A DNA stretch of 64,000 bases from Lentzea nigeriaca. Its GTDB lineage: Bacteria > Actinomycetota > Actinomycetes > Mycobacteriales > Pseudonocardiaceae. Location of the stretch: the NCBI RefSeq assembly GCF_016907955.1, contig NZ_JAFBCX010000025.1:1-64000 (forward strand). Reading direction: 5' to 3'. Below are positions 57,664-64,000 of this stretch, piece after piece (the first letter of the stretch is position 1; each line of letters opens with the position of its first letter). The notes under the pieces are model-generated. The model had not been told where the DNA came from, searched no databases, and worked only from the letters and a program-made list of their open reading frames with translations. The translations under genes and the position numbers were made by a program.

Positions 57664-57966
57664 ATGAAGCACGCAGGCGCGACGGAGATCGGCAACGTCG
57701 CGATCGAGCTCGACGACCGGATCGCCGCAAGCGCGAGGCAGTACGCGTACGACAAGGTCGCTCCGCTGGCCCGCTACGCACCCGAGCCGACCGGGTTCGC
57801 TCACGTCCGGCTCACCCTCGCCGGCGCACGCATGGTCGCCGTTCACGTGAACCTGGACGTCAACGGCACGCCCGTCGTCGCGAAGGCGGAAGCACCGACG
57901 TTCACCGAGGCCGTGGACATCGTCCACGACCACCTGCGAACCCTGCTGCTCAAGATGCACAACTGA
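57664..57966 (+). CDS. Short ribosome-hibernation factor (HPF/RaiA-like N domain)
   Basis: 100 residues matching the S30AE beta-alpha-beta-beta-beta-alpha fold: YAYDKVAPLARYAPEPTGFAHVRLTLAG...VAVHVNLDVNGTPVVAKAEAPTFTEAVDIVHDHLRTLL. The fold binds the ribosome decoding site and stops translation in resting cells. The C-terminal dimerisation domain of long HPF is absent, so it would inactivate 70S ribosomes without pairing them. GGAGG precedes the ATG. Mycobacterial RafH/Rv0079, also hypoxia-induced, is the nearest functional parallel. Confidence 0.75.
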   Translation: MKHAGATEIGNVAIELDDRIAASARQYAYDKVAPLARYAPEPTGFAHVRLTLAGARMVAVHVNLDVNGTPVVAKAEAPTFTEAVDIVHDHLRTLLLKMHN

Positions 57967-57970
57967 TTCA

Positions 57971-58396
57971 TCAGGACAGTTCCGCGCGCACGGCGGTGAC
58001 TAGAGGAGTGACGGCTGCGGCGACCGCGGGACTCAGTCCGGTGCCGAAGCCGACGTCGGTGACCTCGACGGCGTAGATCACGAGCCGTTCGGGCCTGCGG
58101 TCGAGCGCCTCGGCCAGCTCCACGGCTTCCGGCACGCCGAAGCCGTGCGAGCTGGCGGCAGGGATGGTGTGCGGCAACGTGGTGCGGTGCCACCGGCCGG
58201 CGACCGACGGCGTGCACCGGACGGCGTCGACGATCACGACGACGTCGGTACCCTCCCACGCCTCCATCAGCCGCACCGGGTCGCCGTCGCTGATCTCGGC
58301 GCGCACGCCGGAAGCGGCGAGCGCACGGGCTACGGCCGGGCCCACACCGTCGTCGCGGCGGAACTCGTTGCCGACCCCGATCACCACCGCGCTCAT
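57971..58396 (-). CDS. [NiFe]-hydrogenase maturation protease
   Basis: 141 residues. VIGVGNEFRRDDGVGPAVA is the HybD/HoxW signature with nickel-sensing residues (Glu in GNEFRRDD, Asp in VVIVDAVR, His in SSHGFGVPEAVELAEAL). It trims the C-terminal tail of the large subunit after nickel insertion. The ATG overlaps the large-subunit stop, so it is translated right after its substrate. Confidence 0.9.
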   Translation of the reverse strand: MSAVVIGVGNEFRRDDGVGPAVARALAASGVRAEISDGDPVRLMEAWEGTDVVVIVDAVRCTPSVAGRWHRTTLPHTIPAASSHGFGVPEAVELAEALDRRPERLVIYAVEVTDVGFGTGLSPAVAAAVTPLVTAVRAELS

Positions 58397-59688
58397 GTGC
58401 TCTCCCTGGTGAAGTCCAGGAAGTGCGCCGAGCAGGAGATGCACGGGTCGTAGTTGCGGATCGTCCGTTCGCACAACGACTGCAGTGCGTGGTCGTCGAG
58501 GTGCTGGTGGGATCGGACCACCTGGGCCACGTCCGCCTCGATCGCCGACTGGTTCTGGGACGTGGGCGGCACGATGTCGGCGCTGAGGATCCGGCCTGCC
58601 GCGTCGAGCCCGTACCGGTGGTAGAGCAGGCCGCGCGGCGCTTCGGTGATGCCGTGGCCGACCCCGGCACGAGGGTCCACCTCGACCCAGGGCGAGTCCG
58701 GGCGTTCGTACGAGTCGATGATCCGCAACGCCTCCTCGACCGCGTACACGACCTCGACGGCGCGCACGACGATGCTGCGGAACGGGTTGCGGCACACCGG
58801 ACCGAGCCCCACCGCCGCGGCCGCTTCCCGCGCGACGGGGGAGAGCCGGTCGGAGTTGAGGCTGTACCGGGCGAGCGGGCCGACCAGGAACGTGCGGTCG
58901 TCCAGCCGCGCGTGCAGTGCCGTCGAGTGCGGTACTTGGTGCTCCACCACGTGGTTGCTGAAGTCGGCCACGGGGAAGGTGAGGCCGGTGCTGGTGTGCG
59001 GCGCGCCGCGGTCGAGCGGGTAGCCCTCGTCGTCGCGCAACGCCAGCAGGTCGTGCGGCACCTCGAGGTCCGGAAAGTCGAACCCGGCGACCCACTCGAG
59101 GGTGCCCAGCGCGTCGTACAGCGCCTGGTGCAACGTCTTGGCGAGCGGTCGCAGCTCGTCGGGTGTCGGCACGCGGTAGAACCCGCCGACGCGGACGTTG
59201 ACCGGGTGGATCGCGCGCCCACCGATCACATCCATGATCTGGTTGCCCGCCTTCTTCAGCGCCAGCCCGCGTTCGACGATCGCTCGGTGCGCGCCGGCCA
59301 TCGCGATGCCGTCGGCGAAACCGAGGAAGTCCGGTGCGTGCAGCAGGTAGATGTGCAGGGTGTGGCTGGAGATCCACTCGCCGCAGTACAGCAGCCGGCG
59401 TAGCGCCCGCAGCTGTCCGCCGACCTCCACCCCGCACGCGTCCTCGATCGCCTGGCAGGCGCTCATCTGGTACGCGACAGGGCAGATGCCGCAGATGCGT
59501 GCGGTGATGTCGGGTGGTTCGCGGAAGTTCCTGCCGCGCAGGAACGCCTCGAAGAACCGAGGCGGTTCGTAGATGTTCAGCTCGACGCGGTCGACCTCGC
59601 CGCCGACGGTGCGCACGTGCAGCGCGCCCTCGCCTTCGACCCTGGCCAGGCCGGCGACCTGCAGCGTGCGGTTCGCGCGATGGGTCAT
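58393..59688 (-). CDS. hyhL: Group 3b [NiFe]-hydrogenase, large (alpha) subunit
   Basis: 431 residues. It has both nickel-ligand motifs: RICGICPVAYQ (about residue 63) and the C-terminal DPCISCSAHFLDF. Processing after the His of SCSAH would remove a tail of about nine residues. The length and motifs are those of cytosolic bidirectional group 3b (sulfhydrogenase-type) enzymes, which exchange electrons between H2 and NAD(P)H. It sits at the end of a coupled operon HyhB-cNMP protein-HyhG-HyhS-HyhL-protease. Confidence 0.92.
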   Translation of the reverse strand: MTHRANRTLQVAGLARVEGEGALHVRTVGGEVDRVELNIYEPPRFFEAFLRGRNFREPPDITARICGICPVAYQMSACQAIEDACGVEVGGQLRALRRLLYCGEWISSHTLHIYLLHAPDFLGFADGIAMAGAHRAIVERGLALKKAGNQIMDVIGGRAIHPVNVRVGGFYRVPTPDELRPLAKTLHQALYDALGTLEWVAGFDFPDLEVPHDLLALRDDEGYPLDRGAPHTSTGLTFPVADFSNHVVEHQVPHSTALHARLDDRTFLVGPLARYSLNSDRLSPVAREAAAAVGLGPVCRNPFRSIVVRAVEVVYAVEEALRIIDSYERPDSPWVEVDPRAGVGHGITEAPRGLLYHRYGLDAAGRILSADIVPPTSQNQSAIEADVAQVVRSHQHLDDHALQSLCERTIRNYDPCISCSAHFLDFTREST

Positions 59689-60422
59689 GTCCACTCCGCG
59701 TCGGCGTTGAAGGTGCGGAACACCAGGTGCAGCTCGTCGTCGCCCATGCCGCTGCGCCGCAGCAACGGCACGAGCGCGGGCACGTTGGGCCGGTTCATCG
59801 GGCCGAAGCAGCCGTAGCAGCCGCGGTTGACCGCCGGGCACAGCGCTCCGCAGCCGGCGTGTGTGACCGGCCCGAGGCACGGGGTGCCGTGCGCGACCAG
59901 CACGCAGGTGAGGCCGCGGCGCTTGCAGTCCGTGCAGACGCTCGTGTCGGGGAGATCGGGTTTCCGCCCGGCCAGCAACGCGGTGAGCAACTCCAGCAGC
60001 TGTCCCTTGTCGATGGGGCAGCCGCGCAGTTCGTGATCCACGCTGACGTGGGCGGAGATGGCCGTCGAGGTGCCCAGTGTCGCGATGTGCTCAGGGCGGG
60101 CGTAGACGATCGAGCGAAACTCGTCGACGTCGGCGAAGTTCCGCAACGCCTGGATGCCGCCCGAGGTCGCGCACGCGCCGACGACGACCAGCACATCCGA
60201 CTGCTCCCTGATCCAGCGGATCCGCTCGGTCTCGTCCGGTGTGGTCACGGATCCCTCGACGATCGAGATGTCGTACGGGCCGGGTTCGCTGACGCTCGTG
60301 GCCTCGAGGAAGTGCGCGATGTGGACGTGCTCGGTCAACGGCAACAGCTCGTCCTCGCAGTCCAGCAGGGTGAGCTGGCAGCCGTCGCACGAGGTGAACT
60401 TCCACACCGCGATCGTGGGCAT
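59685..60422 (-). CDS. hyhS: Group 3b [NiFe]-hydrogenase, small (delta) subunit
   Basis: 245 residues, no export signal. KFTSCDGCQLTLLDCE gives the proximal cluster cysteines (C12, C15), with VVGACATSGGIQALRNF and further clusters from CPIDKGQL, SVCTDCKRRGLTCV and NRGCYGCFGP. It carries three Fe-S clusters passing electrons from the nickel site toward HyhG. The ATG overlaps the HyhG stop and the TGA overlaps the large-subunit ATG. Confidence 0.92.
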   Translation of the reverse strand: MPTIAVWKFTSCDGCQLTLLDCEDELLPLTEHVHIAHFLEATSVSEPGPYDISIVEGSVTTPDETERIRWIREQSDVLVVVGACATSGGIQALRNFADVDEFRSIVYARPEHIATLGTSTAISAHVSVDHELRGCPIDKGQLLELLTALLAGRKPDLPDTSVCTDCKRRGLTCVLVAHGTPCLGPVTHAGCGALCPAVNRGCYGCFGPMNRPNVPALVPLLRRSGMGDDELHLVFRTFNADAEWT

Positions 60423-61207
60423 CACAACTCCTTCGCCAGCAGCAGCGGTTCGGCCATCGGGTAGCCGGTGACCGGACCGTCGCGGCACAGCAACAGCGGA
60501 CCGAGCTGACAGTGCCCGCACAATCCGACACCGCATTGCATATTGCGTTCCAGCGAGACCTGGATCCGTTCGGCGGGCAGGCCCCGGCCGAGCAACGTCC
60601 TGGCGCAGAACCGCATCATCGGCTCCGGTCCGCACAACAGCGCGGTGGTACGGTCCGGGTCGAGCGGGATCGACGCGAGCGGTTCGGTGACGAAGCCGAC
60701 GCGGCCGTGCCAGTCGTGGTCGCCGTGGTCGACGGTGAGCACGACGTCCACATCGGACAGTTGAGCGATCTCGTCCTGGTACAACAGGTCCTGCCGGCTC
60801 CTGGCACCCGCGATGAGCACGGTTCGCTTGGCCGGGTGGCCGAGCACGGGACGCAGCGGCGCGAGCCCGATGCCGCCCGCGACCACGAGCAGGTCCTCGG
60901 CGTCGTCGAGCCGCCACGCCGTGCCGAACGGGCCGCGCACCCCGATCACCGTGCCGGGTCCGGCGTCGTGCAACGTCCGGCTCACCGCACCGACGGCGCG
61001 GATCGTGTGCACGAGCGTGCCGTCACCGGGGATCGCGCTGATCGATATGGGCACCTCGCCGACGCCGTGCGCGTAGAGCATGGCGAACTGGCCGGGGCGG
61101 AACGCGGGCAACGACTCGGCGACCGGCCGCAGCGTCAGGGTCACCGAGTCATGTGTCTCCACGGTCCGCGTCACGACCTCGTACGGCGTCGGCACCCAGG
61201 TCGTCAT
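60422..61207 (-). CDS. hyhG: Group 3b hydrogenase, FAD/NAD(P)-binding (gamma) subunit
   Basis: 261 residues. The FAD-binding barrel is RPGQFAMLYAHGVGEVPISISAIPGD, then VVAGGIGLAPLRPVL for NAD(P) and a C-terminal 2Fe-2S loop NMQCGVGLCGHCQLGPLLLC (four cysteines). It is the diaphorase module that exchanges hydride with NAD(P). Related to dihydroorotate-dehydrogenase electron-transfer and sulfide-dehydrogenase subunits, but the operon settles its role. Confidence 0.92.
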   Translation of the reverse strand: MTTWVPTPYEVVTRTVETHDSVTLTLRPVAESLPAFRPGQFAMLYAHGVGEVPISISAIPGDGTLVHTIRAVGAVSRTLHDAGPGTVIGVRGPFGTAWRLDDAEDLLVVAGGIGLAPLRPVLGHPAKRTVLIAGARSRQDLLYQDEIAQLSDVDVVLTVDHGDHDWHGRVGFVTEPLASIPLDPDRTTALLCGPEPMMRFCARTLLGRGLPAERIQVSLERNMQCGVGLCGHCQLGPLLLCRDGPVTGYPMAEPLLLAKEL

Positions 61208-61665
61208 GAAGGGTTCCGGTAGAGGTCGAGCAGCCGGATCCTGGTGGCCTGCAGGCGGTTCAGCAGCGCGTCGATCAGGATCAGGGAGAGTTGGTAACCC
61301 AGCGCCGGGTCCTCGTCGGCGAGCACGCGCAACGCTCCGGTGTCCACGACCGCGGCCCGTGTCGGCGACACGACGGTGGCCCCGAAGTGCCACCGGTACG
61401 GCGGCACGAGCCACGACCAGCCGAGGAGCTCGCCGGGGCCGATGCTCTGCAGCGTGATCCGGCCGCGCGGGGGCACCACCGTGTCGATCATGACACACCC
61501 GCTCAGGACCACCCAGCACTGGTCGGCGAGCCCGCCCTCCTCGAACAGCCGCGTGCCCGGCTCGTAGGTCTCGATCCGGCTGACACCCGCGATCGCCGCG
61601 CGCTGGGTGTGCGACAGACGCGTGAGCAGGGGGAGCGCGTCGAGGTCGGTCATGGGAATGGTCAT
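61204..61665 (-). CDS. Cyclic-nucleotide-binding domain protein embedded in the hydrogenase operon
   Basis: 153 residues, a single CRP-type sensor beta-roll: YEPGTRLFEEGGLADQCWVVLSGCVMI and IGPGELLGWSWLVPPYRWHFGATVVSPTRAAVVDTGALRVL, followed by one helix. There is no helix-turn-helix, so it is not a transcription factor. Coupled by ATGA on both sides between HyhB and HyhG, it may regulate or help assemble the enzyme in response to a cyclic nucleotide. Phosphate-binding Arg of true cAMP sites is not clearly present. Confidence 0.85.
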   Translation of the reverse strand: MTIPMTDLDALPLLTRLSHTQRAAIAGVSRIETYEPGTRLFEEGGLADQCWVVLSGCVMIDTVVPPRGRITLQSIGPGELLGWSWLVPPYRWHFGATVVSPTRAAVVDTGALRVLADEDPALGYQLSLILIDALLNRLQATRIRLLDLYRNPS

Positions 61666-62735
61666 GGTCGCTCACCGCCGAGTTCCATCATGGTGGCCAG
61701 GGCTGCTGCTTCCTCGGTGATGTCGATCCCGGCCGGGCACCAGGCGATGCACCGTCCACAACCGACACAGCCGGACGTGCCGAACTGGTCGTGCCACGTG
61801 CCGAGCTTGTGGGTCATCCACTGGCGGTACCGCGCGGCACCGGACGTGCGCACCGCGCCGCCGTGGAGGTAGGAGAAGTCGATCTCGAAGCAGGATGCCC
61901 AGCGCTGCGACCGTTCCGCGTTCCCGTCGAGGTCGGTGGTGTCCTCGACGGAGACGCAGAAGCAGGTGGGGCAGACCATCGTGCAGTTGCCACAGGTGAG
62001 GCACCGTTCGGCGACGGTCTCCCAGTGCGCGGAGTCCCGGTTGGCGGTGAGGACGTCGCGCAGGTCCAGTTCGGGCATCGCCCGGCCCATGCGTCGCGTG
62101 GCTGCCTCGACGTCCTGATCGGCGAGTGCGAGGTCGTTCGGTGACGCCGGCCGGGCGGGCACGCGAGCGAGGACCTCGGCACCTTCGTCGGTGCCGGAAG
62201 TGGCGAGGAACCGGTGACCGTCGGAATCGATGCGTTCCGTCAGCGCGATGTCGTAGCCTGCTCCCGCGGCAGGCCCGCAGCCCATCGAGGCGCAGAAGCA
62301 CAGCTCGCCGGGCTCGGTGCACTGGGCGGCGACCACGAAAGGAGCTCTGCCTCCGACGATCTGGCGCAGTTTGGCGATCGCGGCGAGATCGCAGGGCCGC
62401 ACGCCGAGGAACGCGTAGTTCGGCGCGTCGTCCTCGGCCGGGTGCAATCCGCTGCTGTCGCTGGAGAGCAGCCTTCGGCGAGGTGGGTGCAGGAACCTCT
62501 TCCACGACTGGGGACCGGCAGAATGCCCGAAGACTGCGGCGTCCGCCCGTCGGCGCACCCGATAGTGGCCGGGACCGGTCTCGACGCCCCACCCGCTCGG
62601 CAGGCCGGCGGCGGAGCTCAGCTCGGCCAACGTGATGGCGTCGTCCCGCAGGACAGGACCGACGACAACGCGGCCGTCCCTGCGCAGCACGCGGACGAGT
62701 GCGTCGAGGCCGTCGAGGTCGAGCACGACGTTCAT
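61662..62735 (-). CDS. hyhB: Group 3b hydrogenase, Fe-S (beta) subunit
   Basis: 357 residues. Two 4Fe-4S motifs of ferredoxin type, CLTCGNCTMVCPTCFC (about 240) and CVGCGRCIAWCPAGID (about 330). The rest is a beta-subunit fold of the sulfhydrogenase/anaerobic sulfite-reductase A type. It conducts electrons to or from an external carrier. AGGAGG eight bases before ATG 62735 fixes the start. First gene of the operon, behind a DosR-like box. Confidence 0.9.
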   Translation of the reverse strand: MNVVLDLDGLDALVRVLRRDGRVVVGPVLRDDAITLAELSSAAGLPSGWGVETGPGHYRVRRRADAAVFGHSAGPQSWKRFLHPPRRRLLSSDSSGLHPAEDDAPNYAFLGVRPCDLAAIAKLRQIVGGRAPFVVAAQCTEPGELCFCASMGCGPAAGAGYDIALTERIDSDGHRFLATSGTDEGAEVLARVPARPASPNDLALADQDVEAATRRMGRAMPELDLRDVLTANRDSAHWETVAERCLTCGNCTMVCPTCFCVSVEDTTDLDGNAERSQRWASCFEIDFSYLHGGAVRTSGAARYRQWMTHKLGTWHDQFGTSGCVGCGRCIAWCPAGIDITEEAAALATMMELGGERP

Positions 62736-62790
62736 CTCCGCCACCTCCTGAGTCGTCTCCCATCGTCACGGCCCGGCAGGTCCGGCCCCA

Positions 62791-62804
62791 GTGACCAAGG
62801 ACCC
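62791..62804 (-). promoter_or_regulatory. DosR-like box before the hydrogenase operon
   Basis: GTGACCAAGGACCC matches 11 of 14 positions of the palindrome at 41063. The gap to the ATG at 62735 is 55 nt. The homologous mycobacterial Hyh hydrogenase is known to be hypoxia-induced under DosR. Confidence 0.55.
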
Positions 62805-62866
62805 CTCCGGCGGGGCGCCTCGGTCCTGGCTCAGCCGGGACGCCGCTGCCGCAGACGCCCCGGCCG

Positions 62867-63892
62867 TCAGCAGATCCGCGGCAACTGCTCGCCGACCAGC
62901 ACGTCGACGACGCGCGACGACCCGACCAGCGTGTGGGCCAGCACGCGGCCGGGCACCCCGTGGGTCACCTCGCCGATGATCGTGGTCCCGGCCCCTTCTG
63001 GCAGGGCTCGCATCGCCGCCACCACGGCGTCGACCGACGCGGGTGCCACGAAGGCGACCAGGCATCCCTCGTTGGCCACGTGCAGCGGGTCCAGCCCGAG
63101 CAGGTCGCACGCCGCGGCAACGGGAGCCGGTACCGGCACGTCCGCCTCGACGATCTCCACGCACACCTCGGACGCCGCCGCGATCTCGTTCAGCGACCCG
63201 GCGAGACCGCCACGCGTGGGATCGCGCAGCGCGTGCACGTCCGCGCCGCCTGCCGCGATCATCGCGGCCACGAGCTCGTGCAATGGCCGGCTGTCTGAGA
63301 AGACTTCGGCCTCGAAACCGAGTCCTTCGCGGGCGCTCAGGATGGAGATGCCGTGCTGGCCGATCGGTCCCGACACGAGGACGAGATCGCCCCGCATGGC
63401 GCTCACCGCGGACGGCCAGGCGTCGCGCAGCCGCACACCCACGCCGGTCGTCGTGATGTAGAGGCCGTCGGCAGCACCGCGACCCACCACCTTGGTGTCA
63501 CCGGTGACGATCGGAACACCCACGGCACGGGCGGCGGCCGCGGCTGAATGCGTGATCTCGCGCAGTTCCGAGATCGGCAGGCCCTCCTCGATGATGTACG
63601 CGAGGCTGAGCGCGATCGGCCGTGCACCGCGCATCGCGAGGTCGTTCACGGTGCCGTGCACGGCGAGCGAGCCGATGTCGCCACCGGGGAAGAACCGCGG
63701 CGTGACGACGTAGCTGTCGGTGCTGAAGACCTGGTCGAGGCCGATCAGTGCGGCGTCCTCCAGCGGTCCGGTGAGGCCGAGCTCGGGGGTGATGACCTCG
63801 GTGAGCAGCTCGGCCATGAGCTGGCCGCCGGAGCCGTGCCCGAGCAGCACGCGTTCGGTTTCCACGCGGGGGACGGGGCAGGAGAGTGTCAT
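62867..63892 (-). CDS. hypE: Hydrogenase maturation factor HypE
   Basis: 341 residues. VLLGHGSGGQLMAELLTEVI at the start, GDIGSLAVHGTVNDLAMRGA, VTGDTKVV and RDPTRGGLAGSLNEIA are the ATP-binding elements of the PurM-like fold. The C-terminus ends PRIC, the cysteine that accepts carbamoyl from HypF and is dehydrated to thiocyanate, source of the cyanide ligands of the NiFe centre. Its ATG overlaps the HypD stop. Confidence 0.93.
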   Translation of the reverse strand: MTLSCPVPRVETERVLLGHGSGGQLMAELLTEVITPELGLTGPLEDAALIGLDQVFSTDSYVVTPRFFPGGDIGSLAVHGTVNDLAMRGARPIALSLAYIIEEGLPISELREITHSAAAAARAVGVPIVTGDTKVVGRGAADGLYITTTGVGVRLRDAWPSAVSAMRGDLVLVSGPIGQHGISILSAREGLGFEAEVFSDSRPLHELVAAMIAAGGADVHALRDPTRGGLAGSLNEIAAASEVCVEIVEADVPVPAPVAAACDLLGLDPLHVANEGCLVAFVAPASVDAVVAAMRALPEGAGTTIIGEVTHGVPGRVLAHTLVGSSRVVDVLVGEQLPRIC

Positions 63893-64000
63893 CGGTGCTC
63901 CAGGGTTCGGCCGGCGTTGAAGAACGCCGCGCAGGTGCCCTCGCTGGACACCATCGGTGCGCCCAGCGGCGTTCTGGGGGTGCAGGTGCGTCCGTAGGCG
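63889..64000 (-). CDS. hypD: Hydrogenase maturation factor HypD, C-terminal end (cut by window edge)
   Basis: The last 36 codons read AYGRTCTPRTPLGAPMVSSEGTCAAFFNAGRTLEHR. They include the conserved CTPxxPLGAxMVSSEGxCAA ending of HypD, the scaffold on which the Fe(CN)2CO unit is built. The gene continues beyond the window. It is coupled to hypE. Confidence 0.85.
   Translation of the reverse strand, partial: AYGRTCTPRTPLGAPMVSSEGTCAAFFNAGRTLEHR

Noticed and set aside
1..64000. CRISPR arrays, tRNA/rRNA genes, integrated phage
   Set aside because: I looked for regularly spaced repeats, cloverleaf-type sequences with CCA ends, ribosomal sequence and phage structural genes and found none. A tRNA scan would be the decisive check.

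Overview
The window is high-GC DNA with densely packed, translationally coupled genes, frequent GTG starts, DtxR/IdeR-type iron boxes and DosR-like boxes. This fits an actinobacterium, probably of the Pseudonocardiales type; that placement is inferred from style and gene content, not from a marker gene. No rRNA, tRNA, CRISPR array, prophage or intact insertion sequence was found.

1-9.8 kb: an amine/amino-acid uptake and catabolism region. An ABC importer fragment (permease N-terminus plus lipoprotein receptor) is followed by genes sharing one 21-bp operator. These are a HAD hydrolase, an FAD amine oxidoreductase, a ROK-family repressor, and an operon of class III PLP enzyme, hydroxylysine-kinase-like phosphotransferase and aldehyde dehydrogenase. 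The set reads as oxidation or phosphorylation of a hydroxy-amine, phospho-elimination to an aldehyde and oxidation to an acid.

9.9-31 kb: mixed accessory DNA. It holds a ferric-iron ABC importer behind an iron box, facing an unusual iron-box-controlled adenylation/carrier/membrane-acyltransferase protein; a secreted subtilase; a diguanylate cyclase; a stretch of gene debris (about 21.3-22.4 kb); a two-gene oxidative-stress operon encoding a hexameric tyrosine-coordinated heme protein and an OhrR-like MarR regulator; a low-complexity interval with a transposase remnant; a secreted protein, a lipoprotein, two methyltransferases and an ABC exporter.

31-63 kb: a dense hypoxia/dormancy-type island. 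Many transcription units carry a GGGACC-type palindrome, and most of these lie 55-61 nt before the start codon. The contents parallel the mycobacterial DosR regulon: universal stress proteins, a CBS protein, a Rip3-like site-2 protease, a phosphoribosyltransferase-hydrolase fusion, wax ester/triacylglycerol synthases, a P-type ATPase with a multicopper oxidase, a short ribosome-hibernation protein, and at the end a complete group 3b [NiFe] hydrogenase operon with its protease and hypE/hypD. The likely joint role is survival under low oxygen: protecting ribosomes, storing lipid, handling copper and membrane stress, and disposing of or using reductant through H2. The regulator itself is not in the window.
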